This document shows positions 46,252-59,892 of a DNA stretch of 64,000 nt, one piece after another (within the stretch, counting starts at the first letter, position 1; each line of letters starts with the position of its first letter). The notes beneath the pieces were generated by a model. It searched no databases, was not told where the DNA came from, and saw only the letters and a program-made list of their open reading frames with translations. A program made the position numbers and the translations under genes. The stretch is from contig OX419759.1 in the NCBI GenBank assembly GCA_948567375.1, forward strand, positions 11,128,744 through 11,192,743, given 5' to 3'. Origin of the DNA: Lunularia cruciata. Lineage: Eukaryota; Streptophyta; Marchantiopsida; Lunulariales; Lunulariaceae.

Positions 46252-46400
46252 AAACCTAATGAATGAAACTCAATATTGCTAGAAGTATTGCACAAGTCCA
46301 CCTTTAGATTTTCACACACACTTAAACATTTACTCTGCGTGACTCTACATGAAGATGAGGAAGTAGATACAATAATATGGCTTTTCTTGGCTTTCCTAGG
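46252..46400. repeat. D-E repeat remnant beyond element C
   Basis: Reads CTAATGAATGAAACTCAAT, then CCACCTTTAGATTTTC, ACTTAAACATTTACTCTGCG and ATGAAGATGAGGAAG, matching 28960-29060 and 54765-54850. It is the displaced right part of copy 2, with an internal deletion relative to copy 1. Confidence 0.7.
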
Positions 46401-46460
46401 GCGAGGGTAAATTGGCGTAGTCGTACATGCAGTGCAGCATGGCAGGCATCCCCATGTCCA
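46400..46460. repeat. Short repeat shared with 57420-57480
   Basis: GGGCGAGGGTAAATTGGCGT through CAGTGCAGCATGGCAGGCAT matches 57420-57480 with few differences. In both places it follows D-E repeat sequence (directly here, about 1.5 kb away there). Nature unknown. Confidence 0.75.
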
Positions 46461-48690
46461 AATTATTTGATGCCTTTCTTTCTTCGAGCAAAAGCCACGT
46501 AAATAATAAAAATAAAAATAATAAAAATAATCCCAAAATAAATATTTGGGGATTATTTTCCCCTTGTTTTAAAAATATATACGGAGCTAACTATATTTGG
46601 AATAAGGAAGAGCGTCCTTTTGATGATAAAAGTACCAAATTAGATATTGGGTAATCCACAGCATCACTATACCTTCTTTGTTCATTGCTGGTTAGTTATT
46701 TATCAGCACAAGTTTAGCTTAGACGTGTTTGGAATTACTCGTTGTGGTGTATAATTCAAGGAAACGATGTTCTTGTCAATTTTTCAGTGTGAGTTGACAA
46801 ACTGTACCACAACAACACTTGACTAGTTGTAGTTTATCCGAATAAATTGTTTGTGCAGTAGAATATCATATCTATCTCTCAAATCTTGCTCCTCTAATTA
46901 ACTCAAAGATAGTATCGCATGCTATCGTTAGTATTACACTAACTATTGCAATGCAAGTCTAGTCTGACCTTATCCATATGTAATGTTGGAATGGGTAGCA
47001 TCTTGTAAGTTTCATAGACAAAATTTGAAACGCACGGGTTGATGATTCAATTGCATTAGATAATATATAGGCGGGAAGTGAATGAATTGTGCATTAAGAT
47101 CTGATGTTGTTTAATTGCTCTTGTGGACTCCCTCTGAGCGGGATATGATCATTTTCTCAGATTCCATACGACAAAGTGACATTTAGGTTTCTCAATAGGT
47201 TGTGGATACTTATGGGATGACTTTGCATAATCCTAAACTAAGTTCTATGCGTCACGGTATACTGGGGTGAAGGAATTTTTTCATATATATATATTGATTA
47301 TCTAGAACCATAGAAATTTGACCCAGAACAAGAACTTTGCCCTTGCATGTTACCACAAGTGTTAGAACGATAGAAACCTGCAAGCCATATGAAACTCAAT
47401 TTTTACAATTAGTTAACCTTGGGAAGCCCTGCCTTCTTGTTTCGAGAGGATACTAGTCCCTTGGTCCGATCATATAAAACATCTTACAAAAGTCCACACC
47501 TAAGTCCACTCATTGAGGATAAACTTTTTTCCAACTCATGTGCATGTTCTCTATTCTCTATTAGCTATAGGAAAAGGCGACCACATAGGATAACAATAAG
47601 GTGGGGAAGACCTCATCAAGCCATACAAGGATAAAATATAAGAGGTAAAATTGGACTAAGCACTAGTAATACATGAGAATATTTCTTACTACAACTAAGA
47701 AATTTGTAAATCTATGTAAATTTATATTTGTAAATCTTACTACGTCTAAGTTATATAAATCTATGTTGTCTAAGTACTACTTGAGTATCCAAAGAAGCAT
47801 AATCTAATATACCTTTTCTTTACGGATTGCACCAAGTACTATCATTATGTAGAGCAATGGATACACGTTGTTTAAAACATGCTACAAAGTAGGAAAATGA
47901 AAATGGGACCCTATAGCTAATATGATATGTTCTCATGAATATCCTTGATACTATTGTGGGTAAGTATTTTCCGGCCTTTAAAAGCACACCATGTCATATG
48001 GATCCCTGCTGCATCTAGTGTAGAATCATATTGACATGTGAGTAATGTGTAACTTAAATGGGAGTACCAAACCTAGGTTTTGGTGTATAGAAAGTAGTTG
48101 GCACAAGTTGCAAAGCAATGTCAAGCTAGTATCCAAGAGCTCACTAGAGCAAGAGAAAAGATGAGTCATAGTAGTATAAGGAATGGATGAGTCAACCAAG
48201 AGAATGTAGCACATGTTGAAATTGTTATTCCATCAAAGAAGATTGCAAATCTCTTGTCCAATCAATAGATAAGTAAGAAGACAAATGGAAAGCACTCTCA
48301 TGCCTGTGATTATAGACAATCCTTCATAGAATAGCACTTGGAGAGAAAAAGATTTGTTGATCATATTTGTCTCCAAGATGTGCTTATTAACCATTACAAA
48401 ATGAGGGGAAAATAGGGGTGCCAAGAGAACACAACTACAAAAAAATACTATTACTTTAGTCTCCTCTTTAGATAATAGGCTTACCTCTCTGCATGAGATA
48501 GATAGATATGTATGTCTACACCCCTACATAAGTTCAACAGAGATGTCTATCTACCCCTCTGCACCATATCAAAAGAGATTTGTGTGTCCCCACTGAATCC
48601 TTGTTAGACACTCGAATATATTTCTGGTTCAATAATATTACTAAAGACTCTCATAAACTTACTACAATGATGCCCATTATAAACTTACTA
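46460..48690. other. Largely featureless region
   Basis: Contains a run of AATAA-type triplets near 46500-46535 and the dispersed motif at 47576. No gene, RNA or transposon protein was recognised. Confidence 0.4.
47576..47665 (+). repeat. Dispersed short motif, second long copy
   Basis: Reads GGCGACCACATAGGATAACA, then GGGGAAGACCTCATCAAGCC, then ACAAGGATAAAATATAAGAG and ends TTGGACTAAGC. It matches the copy at 7939 along about 85 bases although the flanks are unrelated. Confidence 0.75.
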
Positions 48691-49851
48691 AGATGATGCC
48701 CACTTTTCATAATAGCCACCAGTCACAAGAATGACCGAACACGGCAGGATAGAAGGATAGAGGGCGACCACATGGAAGGATGGGAAACCCATGAAGCCGT
48801 AAGGGAGAGACAAAAGAGGTAAAATGCGGCTAGAAAACGAGAAAATGGCAGGTTTTGTTGGAGAACAATAACCGGGTTTGTTCTCCAACAGAAAATGGTA
48901 GGTTTTGTTGAGAACCTGGTTTTTCCCGGTAGTTCGTATCAAGATAGTATTCCTTTCTGGTTGAAGAGTTTCTTTTGTGTTGAACAATAACCACAGGTTT
49001 CAACGTATCCTAAAACAAGATGATAGAGAGTAGATTGTTGATAAGTATAGTCGTATGAGTATGAAGGATATCGCATGGTGTAACTGAATGCAAAGGATAA
49101 GAAAGAGCTTGACTGAAGTAAAGTCTAGGCAAGGGAACACTATGCATGGGCCGCTGTAGCTTAACCTCAGTCAAGTGTTGTAGGCTACAGATAGCACGTG
49201 AGTGGCTGGAAGTTCATCGACTAAACCCAATCCGGCAGTTTAAAGCTTAATTTCCCAAAATCGATCTAGTTTGTTCGTTTGCTTGCTATAATCTTGAGGT
49301 AACAGTTCTTAGGGTTGATCAAATATGAGAAATTATGTGCAGAAGCCTTTCAAATGAGGGGGGACCCACACCCACGAATATATTCAGTTCCCCTATACAC
49401 TCCAGTATAGAGTATTGATCACATTGTTCGATGAACAAACAGGTAGGTAGTTTGCCAATATGACATGCGATCGAGCAACACTAGGGAATTTCTCCATTTC
49501 TGTGTCCGGAAGTGGGACAATATGTCCTATAGCTGAGTTATAAGTTCCCACCCAAGTTTAGAGCAGTGTAGAAAAAGAACCATACTTGAGTGCTAAACCC
49601 ACTTGAGTGCTGACCAAGTCCGATCAGCTTCTAGAGCTTGAATGGAGTGGACAGTTTTGGTGCTACCATCAAAGGTGAACAAGGAAGGTACTTATCTTAC
49701 ACTGAACCACCTATATGTTTGCTGAACAGCTTCTCTTGAGCTTCGTCCGTTCGATATTACTTTAAAAATCTATCATTAATTCTCGGAGGGAAGTTCGATA
49801 ACAGCTTAGAGTAGTTGTCTGCACCATCAAACTTACATCGAAGGCCTTATC

Positions 49852-49990
49852 TTGTAAAGACACCTACAACAGGGCAGTCCAATACTACTGCAGCGTTCAC
49901 TCTTGAACCTGTGAAGGTTAAGAGCACGCCTTATTAGAGCATGCCTAATTCGAAGAAGTAGGTCCTTAAAATGTGCTGGTGATTTGCAGA
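49852..49990 (-). pseudogene. Downstream exon of the U gene, U2 copy, with intact donor
   Basis: This is the equivalent of 93-228 in U1. It encodes HFKDLLLRIRHALIRRALNL and a Cys-rich tail LPCCRCLY, and ends at GAT|GTAAGT. It has a three-base insertion relative to U1 and U3, which keeps the frame. Coordinates are approximate. Confidence 0.4.
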
Positions 49991-50016
49991 ATTGTACTTG
50001 CAGAAATCAAGTATCT

Positions 50017-50550
50017 TCAAGTACGCGAGCTTCTCACATCAGCCGCGCAATTATTCAAAACCTTGTTAACGATGAAAGGCATAGTTAATGTTTTTGTTAA
50101 CTTTCTTATTTTCATGTTGTACAGGACTTGGAGTAACTTTATCTTCTTATTAGCATCTTCATTATTGTACATTACTACAAACGAGAAGGAGGACGACCGC
50201 GTAGAAAAGAAGAAGGATGGGAAGACCCCATCAAGCATGCAAACTACAAACCGAGTTACATTACTGCAAACCGAGTCCCATGATCCGCATCTGAGGTATT
50301 GACTGGACGCAAGGTTAGATCTTTCACGTGAACGATGGAACTCAAAGAGAATTAACTGCCGATGGGGCATACCGAATGCATGACTCTTAAAGAGCACGGC
50401 CCCACGATTGTGAAGCAACGTAACTTACATGGCTCTAAATATTCCTTGTAGTCTAAATATCTTTCCAACCTTTTCTAGGTGCAGCAGCAGTCTCATCAGC
50501 TCTACCTCGTCGCATTCTCTGTACTTCAGTGCTTTCTCCAGTAACGACGC
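50017..50550 (-). pseudogene. U-gene fragment, U2 copy
   Basis: Exon b is intact at 50550-50429 (ASLLEKALKYRECDEVELMR) with a GTAAGT donor. Exon c begins at 50340 (SIVHVKDLTLRPVN) but is broken by an insertion near 50185-50270 that carries a copy of a dispersed short motif; the frame resumes after it (FVVMYNNEDANKKIKLLQ). Exon a is absent because of the 2.1 kb deletion. The copy is probably non-functional as a whole. Confidence 0.5.
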
Positions 50551-51054
50551 CTGCAAAAGGTAAAATACAAAAGGGGAGAACGTAGAGATGAGAAGAACTC
50601 TCGCTAGAAAGGTACTGATTAATTCCCAAAATTGCCATGGCAGAGGTGAAGAGGAATAAGAGAGTCAGTAAGGTCTCCGACAACTCAATCAGTATTGTCA
50701 TTTGTTTTACATAAATCTCCGATAGGAATCAGAGATTTATCCTTGAATATTAATGCTGACTTGGAAACGAGTCTGTTATGTGTCACAGTGCTTGCCACAG
50801 ATAGTATGAGGGAAGGGTCGAGAGATAATACCTTGAATTATAAATTAATCTCATTTCCGGATTTTCTTGTCTCGCTAATTTTCAGTAACCCAATTTTTTT
50901 CATTTAACGGATGAAACATGAACTTCTAATAGCTTTGTTATCTATAATCCTATTGTCTTCATTTACATGCTAATCCTGGATTTCCAATAGAGACTCTAAA
51001 ACCTAGTTTTCTACGTAGATTAGCAAGACGTGTAGACAATTTAGGGATTAGAGG

Positions 51055-52260
51055 GATCCTTCATTCTGTTCTGAGGTCAAGCAATAGACTAGTCTATGGT
51101 GTGTCCATTAGACACCATGAAAGGAAACACACCGTTAGTTTGTTGTAACACCAAAACTTGATTACCTCATGCCAAACACATGTCTATCTATTTGCTAGAA
51201 CACCAAAATCAGACTTCCGCTAAAGACCCTATTTGGTGCTACTAAGAACCACACTAGAATCCAAATAGATTAAAAAATAGATAAGTATATAGACTGGTCA
51301 AGCTTCTATCTTGAAGATATATAATATAGAATGAATTCAATAAAATATTTAAGAAATGTGAACTTGACCTAAATCAACAACCTGAACTATAATTGGACAA
51401 TCCTTTAGACATGTGCCAATGATATTTAAACCTTGGACCACAAACCCTAATAAACCAAAGCTACTAAATGAACATAAGCATAGGTAGTACATATAGAATG
51501 TAGTAGAAGGTAGGATATATTTGGACAGCAAGAATACTTGATAGTGCATGACATTTAGCAGCATCCTCTCCTCCTCCAACACATTTTCCACAGCAATAAT
51601 CTCAAGGATTCAACTGCCAGCATTTTCTTTGAGTGTGTCAGTCACCTCTAGAGTAGCAAGTTCCTACATCCGTTACCAAGAAATGGTACCAAAAATAATC
51701 AACTCTATCTCTTGCAACAAATCATCCCAAGTTTTCATTATTATGAGGCATTTCTCCTCTTGAGGGATTTTTGAGTACTCAAGAATTGGAATGTTACCAA
51801 TCTGTCAAATTCCTCTCAAAATCAAATTTTGGGTATAAGATCTATTCTGTCAACCACTAAGGAAGAAACTGAAACCAAGTTTATCATAGATATAGAAGAA
51901 GGGATATGCTTGCCAACTCAAGCATGTGACTCTTACATTGTCCGAGTGCAACATTTGTGGTTTTGCATGATGTAACAGATTCTATACCCTAGAGGACTAG
52001 TCTATAGAAAATTTGATCCACTCATCCGGATGAAGACCAAAACATGGATGAGTTGTTTAGAAATTTGAAGTGAAGATCTAATGAATAAAACTCAATTTGC
52101 TATATACATTGTAGTTAAAATTCAAGTGGTTCATAGAATTTCTTACTACTATGCTTCTCCACACTTACAAATCATGCATATTAATTAATTTTGATTCAAT
52201 CAAAGTGTATAGATTTGAACCTTCACATCATATGCACAGACTTAGAATTATATAGCCTAG
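51055..52260. repeat. D-E repeat, copy 3 (partial), inserted in U2
   Basis: Begins where U2 homology ends. 51055-51345 matches 25755-26040 and 51345-52260 matches 27700-28620. The abutment suggests that insertion of this repeat, or a deletion at its edge, truncated U2. Confidence 0.72.
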
Positions 52261-53170
52261 AATATTGTTATAATTCTTGGCTAATTTGGCCTATTTTCTA
52301 TTTTGTTAATCTTAACTAACTCATTTATAAACTCCATATTGTTACAATACCCCATTTCTCAAGATGATTTTGCAAGCTTGGAGTTGTTACTTCTTCAATA
52401 TCTTGTATCAAGATAATCATCTTCTCCAGTAGATTAAGATAGAGACAATCAACTTTCATCATTGCTATGGCATTCTAGGACAGAATGAAGGATTTGAGGA
52501 GATAAGCATGTCTTGAGGCCAATCCAACTGATTGTAGAACATGTTTCTCCTCATTATTTGTATCTTGAAAGGTGTATTCGGTGTCCATATATGAGATGCA
52601 CAGTGATCCATAGTAGTCCATGATGAAATATATTCAATACCATTAGAGTGAAACTCAATTAAGAAAACATTACAACAACATGAATTACAAATAATCTTTC
52701 ATGAAAATTATACCAAAAAATCATAGCATTTATAAAAAACCTGTAGACATTTGTTAATCCACTCCAAAGAGAAGTAGCATTGTAGGCAAATTTGATTAGT
52801 ATTTGCTCCAAAGAAGTATCCTATTCAAAATTTTGACCACTCCAAGCTAATACAAGATGTTTAACACCTTATGGAAGGGTTGGCCACCATTGAATTGTGA
52901 ATCTCTGTTATAGTTTTTGATTTGCATAGTCTCTGAACTTGCTAAAAATTCTCAGTCGTGCAATGAGCTTCATCTAGAAGCTAAAACAAGATTTTTATCC
53001 TAAAGAAGGGTTGACGATCATATAATTATGAATCTCAGACATATCTTATTATGGACATTGTCTTTGATCTTGCAAAACACTTCCAGTTGTGCAATGGTCA
53101 ATTTGTACAAACCCTTGAGAGTTATACTACAAAAATTGGAGCAGGAAATTGATCTTAGCTTTTGTAAACC
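52260..53170. other. Unassigned AT-rich segment between repeat copies
   Basis: No gene seen. Two passages with AGTTGTGCAATGG/AGTCGTGCAATGA and similar words suggest a local diverged duplication. It is probably part of the same transposon complex. Confidence 0.3.
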
Positions 53171-55890
53171 ACTATGGTAAATCTCTGATAAGAGCAACTA
53201 AGATTTGAAAATGATCTAGTTGAACAACTCCACTTCTTTTATGCCGGATGTATAAAATAATAAATGTAACTAGAATTCAAGACATGAACTGTCACCATGT
53301 ATTGTAAATTGTCTCAATTGTTTTAATGTTCCATGCTTGTGATTGCATTCAACTCTATATATTTTTGACACTCAACGACCTAAACTGAAAAAAAAATCTA
53401 AGAAACTTGAACCTTAACCTAAACTAAATCAACAACCTAAACTATGATTGTGCAGTCCTTTAAACGTGTGTCAACAATATTCAATCCATGGACCACAATC
53501 CCTAATAAACCAAAGCTACTGAAAAAAACATAAGCATAAGTAATACCTATAGAAGGTATGATACATTTGGAGAGCAAGAATACTTGGTAGTGCATGAAAA
53601 TTAGAAGCATACACTCCTCCAACACATTTCCCAAAGCAATTTTCAAGGATCCAAGCACTAACTTTTTCTTTGAGTGCCTCAATCACCTATACTGCATCAA
53701 GATCCTCTATGATCAAGAAATAGTACCAAAATAATCAACTCTTGCAACAAAGCATCACAAGTTGTCATTGCTCTTGTTGTTTTGAGGCATGTCTCCACGT
53801 GATGCACTTTTTAGTGCTCAGAAATTGGGATATAATCCTTATGTCAAGTTCCTCTGAAAAAAAATAAAATTCCAACAGAACATTGGATTCTATCAACAAC
53901 TAAGGAAGAAACCAGAAACCAATTTTATTATAGATATAGAAGAAGGGTATGCTTGCCAACTCAAGCATGTGACTCTGAAATTGTTTGAGTGCCTCATTTG
54001 TGGTTTGGCATAATATAACAGATTCCATACTCTAGAGGACTAGTCTAGAGAAATTTTGAACTCCCTGATCCTGATGAAGACCAGAACATGAATAAGTTTT
54101 TTACGAACTCGGAGTGAAGACCTAATGAATGAAACACATTATCATCATATGCACAGACTTTGCATTATATAGCTCACTAGCAAGATATATTGAAAATCAT
54201 ATGTACAGACTTTGCATTATCTAGCTCAATTTGCTGTGCACATTGTAGTTCAAAATTCAAGTGGTTCATAAAACTTCTTACTACTATGCTTCTCCAAACT
54301 TACAAATCATGCATATTAATTCATTTGGATTCAGTCAAAGTGTATAGATTCAGACGTCCATATCATATACACAGACTTTGCATCATATAGCTCACTAGCA
54401 AGATATATTGAAAATCATATGTACAGACTTTGCATTATATAGTTCACTAGCAAGATATATTGAAAATCCATTCAAAATAGATAAGACACACCGAAAGTAA
54501 GATCAAAGCATAGGTTGAGGTGAGGTTTCTCAAACCTCTGCTCATGCTATTAAGGACAATTTTAATTTCCACATCCAAAGTGTTATCAGGAGTTATCAAG
54601 AATTGGAGCTTTGTGGATAACATCAGTTGTTCCATGAGCTAAGCTCGTAACGATTAAAGTTATCTTTGTAGAATGCATCCATCCTTACAATGGAATTTAT
54701 GTTTGTCGAATGCATCCATCCTTACACCATGTGAAAATCATTACTTATCTTATTGATGCTGTAAGTAGTGCAGAAGTCACCTTTAGATTTTCAACACGCA
54801 TTTAAACATTTACTTTGCGTGACTGTACATGAAGATAGAGGAAGTAGATACAATAATATGGCTTTCCTCGTGAACAAACAGTTTCGGTATTTCAAGTCTT
54901 CAGTTTTATTAGTGGTAAAACAATGAATTGATCCTAAATACCCGGCAATGCACCATTCATCTCTGTCCGCATCCCTAGCAGGAAAATGCACTAAGAATCA
55001 TTATTTACTGAATTGACATTGGAAGTAGTGCTAGTGACTCTTTGAGAACCTGCGGGTAAATTATTTACTTTTTTATAATTGAATTTCTCATCTTATGATT
55101 AAGTTTTGCTTCCTTAAATTTATTATTTATGTTTATTGTTGTTATTATTGTATGTTATTTTTATTGACATGTTCTTCATGAACGAGGACAAGGAAGTTAA
55201 TAAGAAGTTCACACAGAAACAAGGAAGTGCTGAGGGGAAAAAAGTCTAAGGAAAAAGCTTTAACTGCAAGGGAGGTACCACTAGTACAGCTAGATTTTGC
55301 TACCACTTTTTCCCTAGTCTTTATCCTTTGGTGTGAAAATGCTAAGGATTATGGGAATGCCAAGAATGGCACAAGATAGCTAGATTGTACCACGAATTAT
55401 CAAAAGAAGAGATCTGCAATTTTAGAGTTGACACCAATATTATGCAGTAGATAATTGCACGCTAAAACATTGCCAGAAATTTAAGACTTCATATGCCAAG
55501 AAAGTTGTTCTGAACCGACAATCCGTAAGATTGTAGGAGCTCAACTTGGTATCAATGATTGACAACCAACATTTTCCTTTGTTTAAAAATAATATGACAT
55601 CCTTGGCTGGGTTTGACGGAGAATCACAACCAGATGGCAAGATACAAACGATTATAATGTTTTGTGTTATCCCTAAATTTGCAGGGACAAGGGTAAACTA
55701 TCTCTTAGTTGACCAACTAAGTTGGACATTCATAGGTAACTAGACTAGAGAGCAAGGAGTAAAGATATAGGAGAAAGTCCATAAACATACGGCTGACACG
55801 AAGAACAGTTTTTTTTAGATGAGTTTCTATAGATAATTTATATACCGCATATATGCAAAACCTATTATATTTTGATTATGAGAAAAGAAG
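53170..55890. repeat. D-E repeat, copy 4
   Basis: Colinear with 27490-30065. It contains an internal cluster (54130-54470) in which ACAGACTTTGCATTATATAG and CTCACTAGCAAGATATATTG recur three times, a local expansion not present in copy 1. Confidence 0.75.
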
Positions 55891-57420
55891 AAATAGCATT
55901 TAGCTTTTATGTTCTTCATTTAATAACGCAAAAGATAATACAATGGTAAGAATGATCTCCAAAATATTCCCATTTCAATATATTTCGAAGCTTGTTTTAA
56001 AACTTGTACGTATATAGTTAAGATAGAGTTATATTATTTATCATTAATTTAGAGAGAAAATTAATTTTAAGAAGTAATCGTCCGAGATTAATTGGACAAT
56101 ATATTTATACACGGTACTTGGTCAAAACAAGAATTCACTGTTGATACATATTTTAAAATATTTCCCGTTACAATATTTTCATATGCCAAAACCAAAACTG
56201 CAAGACAATACTTGTGAAAATTTCCATTACTCTACACAAACACAAGATTTGTGTTTGAGAACCTTGTTTCACCAAACAAAGTAACATGAAATGATTGAAT
56301 CAATGTTTCCACAAACAAGATCCTTTTATGGTTTGAGAATCTTGTTTTTTGAATCAAAGTACCATGAGATGGTTAGAATCAAGGTTTCCTTCCATGACAG
56401 AAGCTCAATCCTCAACCAAATTTGCTAGCTAGTTGAGAAGAAAAATGGCTTTAGTTTATGAATGGAAAAGATCTCTCTCGTTCATTGATATTGCGGGTAT
56501 GAGTTGTGAAGGTCAGGGGTCCTGAAATCAGTCCAGACCGTACATATCCTACTCATCTCTCCCCCCAATTCCTCAACACCAGCTTATTACTCGGCACTAC
56601 TGTCCTGAAAGATAGTATTCTTTTTGGTGGAAGAACCTGGTTTGTTCTCAGACAGAAAATGGTTTGTTTGAGAGACGGCATAGTTAAGATGAACAAATGA
56701 AAACCCGCCTCTTGTATGGCCGTAGTGCGCTTTATCAGTCAACTCCCTACACATGATGGTACTCTTGATCAAAACAAAAGGTTCTCTAAGGATAGTTCTA
56801 TTACTAGTAGAACCTTAAACTCCGGACTAGTACTAGCCCGTGCATGATACACAGGGGATAATACAGTCCCGTCTCTTTCCCCGTCGGTTGTCTCCATCCC
56901 CTTAAAGAAAGGATAAAGGAGTATCGCTTGTTATTTTCGTTTCCAAAAAGTAGTTCCATCTAAGGTCCCCATCCGTTATTCTCTTCCCCAGAAAACTTTC
57001 CGTTCAATCGTCCACTGTCCCCTACCTACCTTAGTAGTGACAATCCTAGGTACCTACTTACCTTAGTAGCGACAATCGCCTCACCTTAGAGGTAAGTAAG
57101 ATGACCGGAGTTTAGGGTTCTTACGCCTACTATTTGCCACAGTACAAAAGTATTCGTGTGATCGAACCTCATGATTCTTCATTTCGCTCGCACGCTTGAA
57201 GACCACACCGCGGGTCTAAGGTCTTGATCTAAGGTCTCTTGGTCTTGAGGGGCATTTTAGTCACTCTATATATAAAATTCCAAATCCATAAAATATAAAA
57301 TTTGAATACAATATCATAAAGTAATCGAACATCGTTGCACATGGGGACTTTCTTGTACTTTTTGTTGCCCAATTCCAGTGTAGCCTGAGCCGAGCGCCAT
57401 CTCCCAAGCACAATTCTCGA
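55890..57420. other. No feature recognised
   Basis: AT-rich sequence followed from about 56850 by less AT-rich sequence with repeated CCTTAGTAG/GACAATC words near 57030-57080. A 64-codon plus frame at 56506 is unsupported. Confidence 0.35.
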
Positions 57421-57480
57421 GGGCGAGGGTAAGTTGGCGTAGTTGCACATGCAGTGCAGCATGGCAGGCATGCCCATGTG
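57420..57480. repeat. Short repeat shared with 46400-46460
   Basis: Partner of 46400-46460. A minus-strand frame over it reads KPHGHACHAALHVQLRQLTL. It is not recognised as a known protein. Confidence 0.75.
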
Positions 57481-59150
57481 GTTTGCCATTTTGATGCATA
57501 TAGTACTGATTCGACATCAATGGCACATGCAAACTACAGATAGTTGTAATTTAATCATATGTCTTTTGAAATTTTTGGAGCCGAATCTAGATCTCTACTT
57601 GCCTTTCTCGTGTTACTAAAACTCCTTGAATCTGTTTGTCAGAAAATCACTCCTTGCATGTATTTGTCAGCAATGACCTTTGAAATGCGGATCGATTTGA
57701 CTTGAATATACAGATTCGAATAAGTTCCCGAAACGCGGGTCCATTTGACTTAAATGTACTAATTGGAATAAGTATTTTTTTAGGTGACAGCGAGTTTAGA
57801 TGATGATGATGCCCACTTTTCATAATATCCACCAGTCACAAGAATGACCGAACATGGTAGGATAGAAGGCGACCGCATAGAAGGATGTGAAACCCATCAA
57901 GCCGTAAGGGAAAGACAAAAGAGATAAAATGGGGCTACAAAACCAGAAAATGCCAGGTTTTGTTTGAGAACAATAACCTGGTTTGTTCTCAAACAGAAAA
58001 TGGTAGGTTTTGTTGAAGAACCTGGTTTTTCCTGGTAGTTCGTATCAAGATAGTATTCCTTTCTGGTTGGAGAGTTCCTTTTTGTGTTCAACAATAACCA
58101 CAGGTTTCAACGTATCCTAAAACAAGATGATAGAGAGTAGATTGTCGATAAGTATAGTTGTATGAGTATGAGGGATATAACATGGTGTAACAGAATGCAA
58201 AGGATAAGAAAGAGCTTGACTGAAGTAAAGTCTAGGCAAGGGAACACCATGCATGGATCACTGTAGCTTAACCTCAGTCAATTGTCGTAGGCTACAGATA
58301 GCACATGAGTGGCTGGAAGTTCATCGACTAAACCCAATCCGGCAGTTTAAAGCTTAATTTCCCATAATCGATCTAGTTTGTTCGTTTGCTTGCTGTAATC
58401 TTGAGGTAGCAGTTCTTAGGGTTGATCAAATACGAGGAATGGTGTGCAGAAGCCATTCAAATGAGGGGGGACCCCACCCACGAATATATTCAGTTTCACT
58501 GTACACTTCCAGTATTGAGTATTGATCACATTGTTCGATGAACAAACAGGTAGGAAGTTTGCCCGTACGACATCTGATCTAGCAACACTACGGTAATTTC
58601 TCCATTTCTGAGTCCGGAGGTGGGACTATATGTCCTGTAGCTGAGTTATATGTTCCGACCCAAGTTTAGAAGTGAGTAGAAAAAGAACCAGACTTGACAC
58701 CTAACTTGAGTGCTGACTAAGTCCGATCAGCTTCTCGAGCTCGACTGGAGTGGACAGTTTTGGTGCTACCGTCAAAGGTGAACAAGGAAGGTATCTTACA
58801 CTGAACCACCTACAGCTTTGCTGAACAGCTTCTCCTGAGCTTCGTCCGTTCGATATTACTTTAAAATTCTAACATTTCTTCTCAGAAGAAAGTTCGATTG
58901 CAGCTTAGAGTAGTTGTCTGCACCATGAAACTTAAATTGAAGGCCTTATCGTGTAGAGACACCTACGACAGGGCAGTCCAATACTACAGCCTTCACCCTT
59001 GAACCAGTGGTGGTTAAGAGCACGCCTTATTACAGCATGTCTAATTCGAAGAAGTACGTCCTTAAAGTGTGCTGGTGATTTGCAGAATTTTTCTTGCAGT
59101 AATCAAGTATCTTCAACTACGAGAGCTTCTCACATCAGACGAGCAACTAT

Positions 59151-59892
59151 TCAAATCTCTTGAACTATGACAGGCAGAGTTAATTTGTTTGTAAGCTTTC
59201 TTATTTTTATGTCGTACGGGACTTGGAGTAGCTTTATCTTCTTATTAGCATCTTCATTATTATACATTACTACGAACCGACTCTCATGATCCGCATCTGA
59301 GCTATTGACTGGACGAAAGGTTAGATCTTTCACGTGAACGATGGAACTCAAAGAGACTTAACTGCCGATGGGGCATACCGTATCCATGACCCTTAAAGAG
59401 CACGGCCCCACAATTGTGAAGTAATGAAACATACATGGCTCTAAATATTCCTTCTAGTCTAAATATCTTTCCAACCTTTTCTTGGTGCAGCAGCAGTCTC
59501 ATCAGCTCTACCACGTCGCATTCTCTGTACTTCAGCGCTTTCTCCAGTAATGACGCCTGCAAAAAGTAAATACAACAGGGGAGAACGTAGAGATGAGAAG
59601 AACTCTCGCGAGAAAAGTACTGATTAATTCCCAAAATTGCCATGGCAGAGGTGAAAAGGAATAAAAGAGTAATTGGTATCAAAGAGACCAAGAAGCAGAA
59701 GGTCTCCGACAAGCCAATCACTATTGTCATTTGTTTTACACAAGCCAAATATGCCTCAAGTCTTCTGCCTGAACGAAACCGTGGGATACTTACACCATCT
59801 TTCTCAAGTAGCCACTGTATCATTACAGCTTCTGATATGTGAGTTGGAAACCTTTCATCCTCGGTGTTCGGAGTTGCAAAATCCGTTATTGG
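59151..59892 (-). CDS. Unknown multi-exon gene fragment, U3 copy
   Basis: This is the partner of the U1 fragment. Exon a ends at 59794 (ISEAVMIQWLLEKDG, GTAAGT donor), exon b is 59556-59435 (ASLLEKALKYRECDVVELMR) and exon c starts about 59349 and stops at 59151. It differs from U1 by several amino-acid changes, and exon c is shorter by an earlier stop. The intron between a and b is also open in one frame, which produces a misleading 173-codon reading frame. Product not recognised. Confidence 0.5.

Larger units (their letters stand above)
48690..51045. repeat. Segmental duplication unit U2 (diverged, internally deleted)
   Basis: 48690-49740 matches 57800-58843. 49745-50705 matches the first 900 bases of U1. 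The sequence then jumps directly to the equivalent of U1 position 3025 and continues to about 51045 (U1 about 3345). About 2.1 kb of U1, including the AGP-like exon, is therefore deleted. It also carries an insertion of roughly 100 bases near 50185-50270. It is clearly more diverged than U1 and U3 are from each other. Confidence 0.9.
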
